A stretch of DNA of 15,837 nt from Pseudomonadota bacterium (GTDB lineage: Bacteria > Pseudomonadota > Alphaproteobacteria > Rhizobiales > Kaistiaceae), in the NCBI GenBank assembly GCA_023433185.1, contig JAEZEN010000152.1, forward strand, positions 1 through 15,837. Direction: 5' to 3'. Below, in pieces: positions 1-5,588 of this stretch. The position numbers were made by a program, and so were the translations under genes. The stretch's first letter is position 1, and each line of letters opens with the position of its first letter. The notes below the pieces were generated by a model that saw only the letters and a list, made by a program, of their open reading frames with translations, was not told the DNA's origin and searched no databases.

Positions 1-1230
1 GTCGTAGATCTCGATGCGCCGCGGCACGCGGTCCAGCTTGAAGGTCTGCATGAACCCTTCGAGCAGGCGGCCCTGCGAGGCGGTTTCCGCCAGCTTCCGG
101 CCGTGGGCCTCGCGTGCATTGGTCATGGCATGGTCGACGAGATCCTTCTTCTCGCCGCGCTGCGGCACGCCGATCGCGACCCGGTGGCCGCTCTTCTCCG
201 ACAGCGCCGCCTCGAGCAGGTCGTGCTCCTCGATCTCGTGCGAGAGGAGCAGGAGCCGCGGCACCGGCTTGTCGTCGTAGAACTGGGCGAGGAAGGCGCC
301 GAGCACTGCGCCCGGCTCCAGCTCGCGGTCGGCGCGCGGATAGTAGGCGCGGTTGCCCCAGTTCTGCCCCGTGCGGAAGAAGAACACCTGGATGCAGGTC
401 GCGCCGCCTTCCTGGTGGATGGCAAAGACGTCGGCCTCCTCGATGCCGCGCGGGTTGATGCCCTGGTGGCCCTGGACATGCGACAGGGCGGCGAGGCGGT
501 CGCGGTAGACGGCGGCGGCCTCGAAGTCGAGGCGCTCCGACGCGGCCGTCATGGCCTCCTGGATCTCGGTCCGCACCGCCTGGCTCTTGCCCGACAGGAA
601 GGCCTTCGCCTCGTCGACGAGATGGGCGTATTCGCCATGGCTGACGACGCCGGTACAGGGTGCCGAGCAGCGCTTGATCTGGTGGAGGAGGCAGGGCCGG
701 GTTCGGCTCTCGTAGAACGAATCCGAACAGGTCCTGAGAAGGAAGGCGCGCTGGAGCGCGTTGATCGTGCGGCCGACCGCCCCGGCCGAGGCGAAGGGCC
801 CGAAATAGTCGCCCTTCCGGCTGCGTGCCCCGCGGTGCTTGACGATCGCCGGCACCGGGTGGTCGCCGGTGATGAGGATATAGGGAAACGACTTGTCGTC
901 GCGCAGCAGCACGTTGTAGCGCGGCCGGAGGCGCTTGATGAGGTTCGCCTCGAGAAGCAGGGCCTCGGTCTCGGTGCGGGTCGAGACGAACTCCATCGTC
1001 GCCGTCGCTGCGATGGCGCGGGCGATGCGCCCGGACTGGCTGTCGCGGCGGGCATAGCTCTGCACGCGCTTCCTGAGGTTCCGCGCCTTGCCGACGTAGA
1101 GCACGGAGCCCTTCGCATCGATCATGCGATAGACCCCCGGCCCGCTGGGCAGGCGCTTGATCAGCCCGGCGATGACCTCGCGACCGGCGACCGGCTTCGC
1201 CGTGCCGGCCGTCTCCATTTCAGTGTCCAT
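1..1230 (-). CDS. uvrC: UvrABC excinuclease subunit C, partial (C-terminus beyond left edge)
   Basis: Reading the minus strand from the ATG at 1230 gives 410 residues with no stop before the window edge; the full protein is usually above 600 residues. UvrC makes both incisions around DNA lesions recognised by UvrA/UvrB in nucleotide excision repair, in the cytoplasm. The GIY-YIG nuclease domain, which makes the 3' cut, is at residues 32-56 (GVYRMID then [12 protein letters not shown]). A UVR motif that contacts UvrB is at about 219-249 ([25 protein letters not shown]). The last visible residues, RRIEIYD, begin the RNase H-like half that makes the 5' cut; the rest of that half is outside the window. 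The ATG overlaps the stop of the upstream reductase gene by 11 bases, so translation is probably coupled. A second ATG at 1218 is an alternative start. The identification is certain; only the exact start is open. Confidence 0.97.
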   Translation of the reverse strand, partial: MDTEMETAGTAKPVAGREVIAGLIKRLPSGPGVYRMIDAKGSVLYVGKARNLRKRVQSYARRDSQSGRIARAIAATATMEFVSTRTETEALLLEANLIKRLRPRYNVLLRDDKSFPYILITGDHPVPAIVKHRGARSRKGDYFGPFASAGAVGRTINALQRAFLLRTCSDSFYESRTRPCLLHQIKRCSAPCTGVVSHGEYAHLVDEAKAFLSGKSQAVRTEIQEAMTAASERLDFEAAAVYRDRLAALSHVQGHQGINPRGIEEADVFAIHQEGGATCIQVFFFRTGQNWGNRAYYPRADRELEPGAVLGAFLAQFYDDKPVPRLLLLSHEIEEHDLLEAALSEKSGHRVAIGVPQRGEKKDLVDHAMTNAREAHGRKLAETASQGRLLEGFMQTFKLDRVPRRIEIYD

Positions 1231-1996
1231 CGTGCCCGGAATCGAATTCGGCCATGTCCGGCGTGTCCCAGACCAGGTGCTGGCCGCCGTCAAGGCCGAT
1301 CATCTGGCCCGTGATCGAGCGGTTTTCAACCAGGTAGCGGACGGTGCGTCCGAACTCGGCAGGATCGGGACCGCGACCGAGGGGCAGGTGACGGAGCTGC
1401 GCGCCGAAGTCGCCGGCATCCTGGCGGGCGCTGGGCAGCACGGGGCCGGGCGCGATGGCGTTGACCCGGATGCGCGGGGCGAGCGCCTGAGCCATGACCC
1501 GCGTCGCCGCCCACAGCCCCGACTTCGACATCTGGTAGGTGAAATAGGTCGGCGCCGTCCGCCACGCACGCTGGTCGACCATGTTGACGATGTTGCCTTC
1601 CCCGTCGCCGACCGATGCCGCGAAGGCCTGGGCCAGGAAGATCGGCGCGGCGAAATTGATCGTCATCTGGCGCTCGAAGGCCGCCGGATCGAGGCTGCCG
1701 AACGCGTCCTCCTCGAAGATTGACGCGTTGTTTACCAACAACGAAGGTTTACCAAGCGTGGTCTCCGACTCGTAAACGACACGGGGCAGATCGGAGAGAT
1801 TCGCCAGGTCGGCCACGACCACCGCCGCGCGCCCGCCGGCCCCGGCGATCTCTGCCGCCAGCATGTCGGCGGCGTTTCGCGAGGAGTTGCAGTGGATTGC
1901 GACCGCCCAGCCATGGCTGGCGAGGTCGCGGGCGATGGCGCGGCCGAGACGCCGTGCGCCGCCGGTGACGATGGCCATTCCCGGAGCCTTGTTCAT
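1220..1996 (-). CDS. Short-chain dehydrogenase of the pteridine reductase (PTR1/FolM) type
   Basis: This is an NADP(H)-dependent oxidoreductase of 258 residues, the usual SDR size. Residues 11-18 are TGGARRLG, the TGxxxRxG nucleotide-binding variant typical of pteridine reductases rather than the common TGxxxGxG. NNAS is at 89-92. The active-site strand reads NMVD with Asp141 where most SDRs have Ser, followed by Tyr154-xxx-Lys158 (YQMSK). Asp-Tyr-Lys is the PTR1 triad known from Leishmania, and E. coli FolM is related. Likely substrates are dihydropterins or dihydrofolate, but substrate cannot be read from sequence. I chose the ATG at 1996 because AGGATGG lies a few bases upstream; ATG at 2005 is a close alternative, and longer forms up to 2122 add a non-SDR leader. 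The stop lies inside the start of uvrC, so the two are co-transcribed. Confidence 0.9.
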   Translation of the reverse strand: MNKAPGMAIVTGGARRLGRAIARDLASHGWAVAIHCNSSRNAADMLAAEIAGAGGRAAVVVADLANLSDLPRVVYESETTLGKPSLLVNNASIFEEDAFGSLDPAAFERQMTINFAAPIFLAQAFAASVGDGEGNIVNMVDQRAWRTAPTYFTYQMSKSGLWAATRVMAQALAPRIRVNAIAPGPVLPSARQDAGDFGAQLRHLPLGRGPDPAEFGRTVRYLVENRSITGQMIGLDGGQHLVWDTPDMAEFDSGHDGH

Positions 1997-2082
1997 GCCT
2001 GCCATCCTGCCACGACCGGGACCCGTCCCGAAATGAGACGTTCTCGCGGCAGAGGGAGGGTGCTCGCGTGAGACAACGCCCC

Positions 2083-2110
2083 TTGAAACGGCGGAAACCC
2101 GCCATATGTG
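2083..2110 (+). promoter_or_regulatory. Possible sigma-70-type promoter for the outer-membrane barrel gene
   Basis: TTGAAA at 2083-2088 matches five of six bases of the -35 consensus, with a 16-base spacer to TATGTG at 2105-2110. The spacer holds an inverted repeat, GGCGG-aaac-CCGCC (2090-2103), that could be an operator or chance. If used, the leader would be about 155 bases. The -10 match is weak, so this is tentative. Confidence 0.35.
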
Positions 2111-2124
2111 TCGATCATGCAACG

Positions 2125-2144
2125 CCCCGCGGATCTCTGCGGGG
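2125..2144. other. Inverted repeat (hairpin) in the omp upstream region
   Basis: CCCCGC (2125-2130) and GCGGGG (2139-2144) are perfect complements around an 8-base loop. No T-run follows on the plus strand, so it is not an obvious terminator. It would lie in the 5' leader of the omp transcript if the promoter at 2083-2110 is used. Confidence 0.4.
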
Positions 2145-2270
2145 GCCCTTCAATGGCCGTATTTTCTTAACCCTTACGCCATATTGCTGGGTTTCCATCC
2201 TGAGGATGAGGGGGACGCTCGTTGCAGGCGACGCCTCCGGGGCCACGGGGTTATGTGAGGAGGTTTGAAA

Positions 2271-2915
2271 ATGTCGCGTATGCGTATACTGGGCGCCGCA
2301 ACGGTCGCTCTCATGGTCGGTGTCGTTGGGGCAAGCGCTGCCGACATCTACTCGCCGCCGCCCTCGTCGCAGGTCATCTACAGCCCCACGCCGGCGTTCA
2401 GCTGGACCGGTGGCTATGCCGGTGGCCTGATCGGCTACGAGTGGGGCAGCGCCAAGGTGCAGGGCGGCCCGAACATGAACCCCGACGGTTTCATGGGCGG
2501 CGTCTATGGCGGTTACAACTTCCAGACCAGCAACATGTTCGTCATGGGTTTCGAGGGTGACTTCACGCTGAGCGGGGCCGAGGACAAGGCCGGCGGCGTG
2601 CGGGTTTCTAACGACTGGAACGGCACCGTGCGGGCCCGCGCCGGTCTCGCCTTCGACCGGTTCCTGGTCTACGGCACCGGCGGTCTCGCGATCGGCAAGA
2701 TCACCACCAAGCTCGACGGCGGCGGCACCAATTCCGGCACGCATGCGGGCTGGACCGTCGGCGCCGGCATGGAGGCCGCGATCACCAACAACGTGATCGG
2801 CCGCCTCGAATACCGCTACACCGACTACGGCAAGAACACCTACGACACTTCGCCGAAGACGAACGTCAACTTCAATTCGAGCCAGGTCATGGCCGGCATC
2901 GGCTTCAAGTTCTGA
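2271..2915 (+). CDS. Outer-membrane beta-barrel protein, Omp25/Omp31-like
   Basis: This 214-residue protein has a classical signal peptide, with Lys/Arg-poor n-region MSRMRILGAA, a hydrophobic core and a likely cut after ASA at residue 23. The mature part is Gly-rich with alternating aromatic residues: FSWTGGYAGGLIGYEWGS near the start, GGVYGGYNF, GLAFDRFLVYGTGG, then RLEYRYTDYG and the terminal strand VMAGIGFKF ending in the Phe expected for BAM recognition. This is the pattern of the eight-stranded Omp25/Omp31 group of Hyphomicrobiales, abundant surface proteins that contribute to envelope stability and sometimes permeability. The ATG at 2271 has GAGGAGG at 2257-2263, seven bases upstream, and is preferred over the in-frame TTG at 2265. 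The gene stands alone, divergent from the reductase-uvrC pair, and is closed by a strong terminator. Confidence 0.93.
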   Translation: MSRMRILGAATVALMVGVVGASAADIYSPPPSSQVIYSPTPAFSWTGGYAGGLIGYEWGSAKVQGGPNMNPDGFMGGVYGGYNFQTSNMFVMGFEGDFTLSGAEDKAGGVRVSNDWNGTVRARAGLAFDRFLVYGTGGLAIGKITTKLDGGGTNSGTHAGWTVGAGMEAAITNNVIGRLEYRYTDYGKNTYDTSPKTNVNFNSSQVMAGIGFKF

Positions 2916-2937
2916 GCCGAAGCGGACAGCCACTTCG

Positions 2938-2970
2938 GAAAGCCCCGCTCCGGCGGGGCTTTTCTCTTTT
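2938..2970 (+). terminator. Rho-independent terminator of the omp gene
   Basis: AGCCCCGC (2941-2948), loop TCCG, and GCGGGGCT (2953-2960) form an 8-bp GC-rich stem that can be lengthened by flanking A/T pairs. It is followed by a T-rich tract at 2961-2970. It starts 25 bases after the omp stop. On the minus strand the same hairpin is followed by only three T, so it may weakly stop transcription of the minus-strand gene at 3009-3758. Confidence 0.88.
2947..2970 (+). repeat. Direct repeat copy 1 (3' half of the omp terminator)
   Basis: This stretch (gctccggcggggc, then tttt-c-t-c-tttt) recurs at 3829-3851 in the same orientation, with one substitution and one deleted base in about 24. Here it is part of a complete hairpin. 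Confidence 0.7.
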
Positions 2971-3008
2971 GGGGTCGGAAGTGCTGAGGTCCCCCCGGTC
3001 CGCCAGAA

Positions 3009-3758
3009 TTATTCCGGCCTGTGCCACACGCCTATGCTCGACTTACCGAGGAAACCGAGCCCCTGCGAATAGGCTGGCCAGCACGGCTCATTGTAAAAGT
3101 GCAGACCGCCAGATCCCCCGTAGAGCAAATAGGCTGGTGGTCCCGCCGGGTTTCCCATCACGGTACGCGCAAGAATCTGTTTCGGGTCGGTGAAGTCCGA
3201 CCAGTTCCCTCCGAACCCGGTGCCGGGTTGGATGATGGCGATTGCACCGGGCGACACGGCGTTCTGCACGTAGAGCGCCTGAAAGGCCGCGACCCCGTCC
3301 GCACACATGTACAGGAGACTGAAGCGGCGGGCGCCATGGTTGTCGTCAAAGCCGTCCTTGCGCTGGAACACGAGCCACTCGCAGAACGGCGACTTGATCC
3401 GGCCCCAGTCGCGGTACTTCTCGGGATCCCCGTCTTCCGCACCCGGGCGGACTGGGGACCAGCCTTCAGGAGCGAGGTCGCTCTCCGACAGCGTTCTGCG
3501 GGCGACGAGATCGTAACCGAGAAAGCCCCCGCCACTCACTTTCGCCATGAGCTGGTCCCGATGCACGCCGTAGTCAACGTAGACGAAGCTTGCGAAATTC
3601 TCCGAAAGAAACCGAACCGGTTCGCCGTGTATCCCAGAGGCGGGATAGTAGACAGAGTCCTGGAGGACTTCTTTCAAAGGGAATTCCTTGTCGATTGTCG
3701 TTGCCTGAATGCGAGACAGCCAGTCGGGTTCAGCCCGTTTGGGGATGCTGTGGACCAT
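3009..3758 (-). CDS. Unrecognised 249-residue cytoplasmic protein in a low-GC island
   Basis: I do not recognise this family. The ATG start at 3758 is preceded by a purine-rich GGGGGATGAG a little further away than usual. The protein has no signal peptide or membrane segment, so it is probably cytoplasmic. It is rich in aromatic residues and Gly, with notable stretches DSVYYPASG (35-43), FASFVYVDYGV (55-65), SPFCEWLVFQRKDGFDDNHG (123-142), IIQPGTGFGGNW (175-186) and LLYGGSGGLHFYNEPCWP (211-228). It has three cysteines, at 126, 152 and 226. The long ordered ORF, its own upstream region and a conserved-looking motif density argue it is real. Hand-counted lines here are about 55-62% GC against roughly 68-77% in neighbouring genes, and the gene is framed by terminator-like repeats, both pointing to acquisition. 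Function cannot be stated. Confidence 0.72.
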   Translation of the reverse strand: MVHSIPKRAEPDWLSRIQATTIDKEFPLKEVLQDSVYYPASGIHGEPVRFLSENFASFVYVDYGVHRDQLMAKVSGGGFLGYDLVARRTLSESDLAPEGWSPVRPGAEDGDPEKYRDWGRIKSPFCEWLVFQRKDGFDDNHGARRFSLLYMCADGVAAFQALYVQNAVSPGAIAIIQPGTGFGGNWSDFTDPKQILARTVMGNPAGPPAYLLYGGSGGLHFYNEPCWPAYSQGLGFLGKSSIGVWHRPE

Positions 3759-3828
3759 AGAGACTTCTCATCCCCCGAGTGTAGAGTCGATCAATTTATT
3801 GTCGCGCAATCTTGAGTCGAAGTCATGT

Positions 3829-3851
3829 GCTCCGGCGAGGCTTTTCTTTTT
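3829..3851 (+). repeat. Direct repeat copy 2 (terminator half without its partner arm)
   Basis: The stretch gctccggcgaggc followed by tttt-c-ttttt closely matches 2947-2970, but the 5' arm needed to make a hairpin (agcctcgc) is absent upstream. It lies 17 bases beyond the stop of the RNase T2 gene, on that gene's downstream side. The two copies bracket the unrecognised gene at 3009-3758 and its upstream region. Confidence 0.65.
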
Positions 3852-3868
3852 GCGCGCCCGGCGGCGGC

Positions 3869-4534
3869 TCACCGCATCGCGGGCAGTTCGATCGTGCGCT
3901 CGCGGCAGGCGCCGGCGTCGACCTCCGTGCAGCGGCGGAAGTCGAGCCGCTGGGTCAGGCAGATGCGGACCTCGATGGTGCCCGAGCGGCTGCAGGTGAC
4001 CGCGATGCCGCGCTCCGACATACCGGGATTGGCGGCGAGAAAGGCCTGCTCGACCGCCTGCGGCGACGTGCGCAGGGGGTCATCCAGAGGCGCAAAGGCA
4101 TCCGGGATCGCCACCCGCTCACGGGCGCGGCGGACGAGATCGAAGTAGCGTTCGGGGCGGAGGCCCGCGCAGGTGCCATGCTTCTCCCACTGGTACTGCG
4201 CGAGGCTCGCCGGCATGAGATCGGCGACGCTGGCGACGATGCTGCGGGGCAGGCGCGCGGTGCGGGCGCAATAGTCCGGGTAGCCGCGCTCGTATTGCGG
4301 CCAGAGGCCGTGGACGACGAAGCCCTTGTCGCCGGCGGCACACTGCTCGGGGTCGGGCCGGCGCGCCGTCTCGCAATAGCTCGGCGACCAGGAAAGGGAG
4401 AGGACGTAGAAGTCGAAGTCGCCGGGCCTTCCAGCGCCAAGGCTCGCGGACGTCAGCGCCGCGAGGGCTGCGAACGCTTTCGCGATGCGTATCAGGGTTT
4501 TGCCGCGCGGCACCAGGCGCCGTAGACGTGCCAT
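3869..4534 (-). CDS. Secreted ribonuclease T2 family protein
   Basis: RNase T2 enzymes cleave single-stranded RNA through 2',3'-cyclic phosphate intermediates, here probably in the periplasm. With the ATG at 4534 the protein has 221 residues. A basic start (MARLRRLVPRGK) and a hydrophobic stretch IAKAFAALAALTSASLGA form a signal peptide ending near residue 34. Both family motifs are intact: CAS I FVVHGLWPQ at 72-80 with catalytic His75, and CAS II WEKHGTC at 116-122 with Glu117, Lys118 and His119. The domain opens with the usual YVLSLSWSPSYC, and several cysteines (54, 65, 89, 122) fit the family disulfides. The start is uncertain: ATG at 4534 overlaps the upstream gene by 43 bases, GTG at 4513 overlaps by 22 and would still leave a good signal peptide, and ATG at 4570 is the longest form. 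It is probably co-transcribed with the 133-residue protein upstream. Confidence 0.95.
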   Translation of the reverse strand: MARLRRLVPRGKTLIRIAKAFAALAALTSASLGAGRPGDFDFYVLSLSWSPSYCETARRPDPEQCAAGDKGFVVHGLWPQYERGYPDYCARTARLPRSIVASVADLMPASLAQYQWEKHGTCAGLRPERYFDLVRRARERVAIPDAFAPLDDPLRTSPQAVEQAFLAANPGMSERGIAVTCSRSGTIEVRICLTQRLDFRRCTEVDAGACRERTIELPAMR

Positions 4535-4893
4535 GGGTCGTAGTTCGGCAGGCAGGATTCGACGCGCCACGTCACCGAGGCGAAGCCCTGCTTGGTCTCG
4601 ATGAGATAGGCTACCTCTTCGGCCCGCCCGTTGGAGAGCCAGGCGGTGGCGCGGCAGTAGCGGCGGCCGATGAGGCTGGTGTTCTGGATGACCTCGGGGG
4701 TCTCGTGGATGTCGCGGATCTCGGCGATCTCGACGCCCCAGTGGAACGTGCGGCTGTCGGCATAGCGGAACTTGTTGGTGACGCTCGACAGCACCTGGGG
4801 TGCATCGCAGAGCGGCAGCTTCCCTTTGTTCCAGGCACTCGCCGGCGCGGCGAAGCCGATGGCGATCAGGAAGGCGAGCAGAACGCGGATCAT
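4492..4893 (-). CDS. Small secreted four-cysteine protein of unknown function
   Basis: This 133-residue protein starts with a clear signal peptide, MIRVLLAFLIAIGFAAPASA, with predicted cleavage after residue 20. The mature part of about 113 residues has exactly four cysteines, at 29, 80, 114 and 128, enough for two disulfides. The middle is polar with EIAEIRDIHETPEVIQ, and the C-terminal half contains YLIETKQGFASVTWRVESC and PWHVYGAWC. I do not recognise a named family. It has its own promoter candidate just upstream and overlaps the RNase T2 gene downstream, so the two exported proteins are probably made together. A weak GGGG lies about eight bases before the ATG. Confidence 0.8.
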   Translation of the reverse strand: MIRVLLAFLIAIGFAAPASAWNKGKLPLCDAPQVLSSVTNKFRYADSRTFHWGVEIAEIRDIHETPEVIQNTSLIGRRYCRATAWLSNGRAEEVAYLIETKQGFASVTWRVESCLPNYDPWHVYGAWCRAAKP

Positions 4894-4920
4894 GTTTCGG
4901 CCCCGTTGCGTTCGATTCGG

Positions 4921-4949
4921 AGGATGCGCTCCGGTCAGTATGGGGTCAA
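4921..4949 (-). promoter_or_regulatory. Sigma-70-type promoter for the small secreted protein-RNase T2 operon
   Basis: On the minus strand TTGACC (plus positions 4944-4949) matches five of six -35 bases, with a 17-base spacer and CATCCT (4921-4926) as a moderate -10. Transcription would begin near 4914, about 20 bases before the ATG at 4893. Spacing and placement are good; it is untested. Confidence 0.5.
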
Positions 4950-5009
4950 GGCGTTACGGGCTTCTTTAGATGGCGGCGATTGGTGGCCGGGCTTGCCGCT
5001 GCCACAGTT

Positions 5010-5033
5010 GCGAGCGAGACGTGACGCTCTCGC
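5010..5033 (+). other. Imperfect hairpin just upstream of a ribosome binding site
   Basis: GCG-AGCG (5010-5016) can pair with CGCT-CT-CGC (5025-5033) with a two-base bulge. It ends two bases before GGAGG (5036-5040), the ribosome binding site of the gene at 5051. It could influence translation initiation, or be chance in GC-rich DNA. Confidence 0.3.
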
Positions 5034-5050
5034 CTGGAGGAGCCCCGAGA

Positions 5051-5581
5051 ATGCTGCGCCCGTGCCTCATCGCCATCGCTCTGCTTGTCGTCCCCGCAAC
5101 CACCGTTGCGGCCAACGAGAAGCCCGTACCGGAGGGGCTCAACTGCCCCGCGGAGGCGGGCGGGGCGGAACTGATCTCGACGGCGCTGGCCTCGGCCGAG
5201 CCCGGGGTGAGCGGCCTCTGCGTCTACTATGTCTATGACGAGGAGGACTCGGGGCGCAACGTGACCCTGACGCTCCGGGTCGGCACGGCCGACTACGATC
5301 CCAACCGCAGCTTCAGGAACCCCAAGATGGAGCGCGGCGGCATGGCGATCACGGAGGAGGGGACCCGCACCGTGAGCTTCGGCGGCCGCAGCGCACCGGC
5401 GACAGTGATCTCCCTCACCGGCAAGGAAGCCGATCTGGGAGAGATCACGGACGTCTACAACACGCTGCATGTCTTCCGCCTCGACGGCGGTCGTGTCGTC
5501 GCCCTCGAGGTCGAATACACCAACCTGAGCGCGGACCTCCACCAGGCGCCGCGCGATGCGCTCCTCGCCGCGCAGAACTAG
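5051..5581 (+). CDS. Secreted protein of unknown function, 176 residues
   Basis: The ATG at 5051 has a strong GGAGGAG at 5036-5042 and starts with a signal peptide, MLRPCLIAIALLVVPATTVA, cut near residue 20-21. This start is preferred over the in-frame ATG at 4970, which would bury the signal peptide. The mature protein has two cysteines (32 and 57) that could pair. It looks beta-rich: LCVYYVYDEEDSGRNVTLTL, GGMAITEEGTRTVSFGG, ATVISLTG, TLHVFRLDGGRVVALEVEY. I do not recognise the family; the composition suits a small periplasmic domain. It is convergent with the 978-residue glycosyltransferase gene, with only seven bases between stop codons. A weak promoter candidate (TTGGTG at 4980-4985, CACAGT at 5003-5008) lies upstream. 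Confidence 0.8.
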   Translation: MLRPCLIAIALLVVPATTVAANEKPVPEGLNCPAEAGGAELISTALASAEPGVSGLCVYYVYDEEDSGRNVTLTLRVGTADYDPNRSFRNPKMERGGMAITEEGTRTVSFGGRSAPATVISLTGKEADLGEITDVYNTLHVFRLDGGRVVALEVEYTNLSADLHQAPRDALLAAQN

Positions 5582-5588
5582 AACCGCG

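Noticed and set aside
103..1314. A plus-strand frame of 403 codons opposite uvrC
   Set aside because: uvrC is intact on the minus strand with GIY-YIG and UVR motifs, and the plus frame has no recognisable features or ribosome binding site.
2167..2176. TTAACCCTTA as a CtrA binding site
   Set aside because: The second TTAA half at the required spacing is missing, so only a half-site is present, which is common by chance.
3021..3815. A plus-strand frame of 264 codons opposite the orphan gene
   Set aside because: Composition is less protein-like than the minus-strand reading, which has a credible aromatic/Gly pattern. I cannot fully exclude it because the orphan family is unknown.
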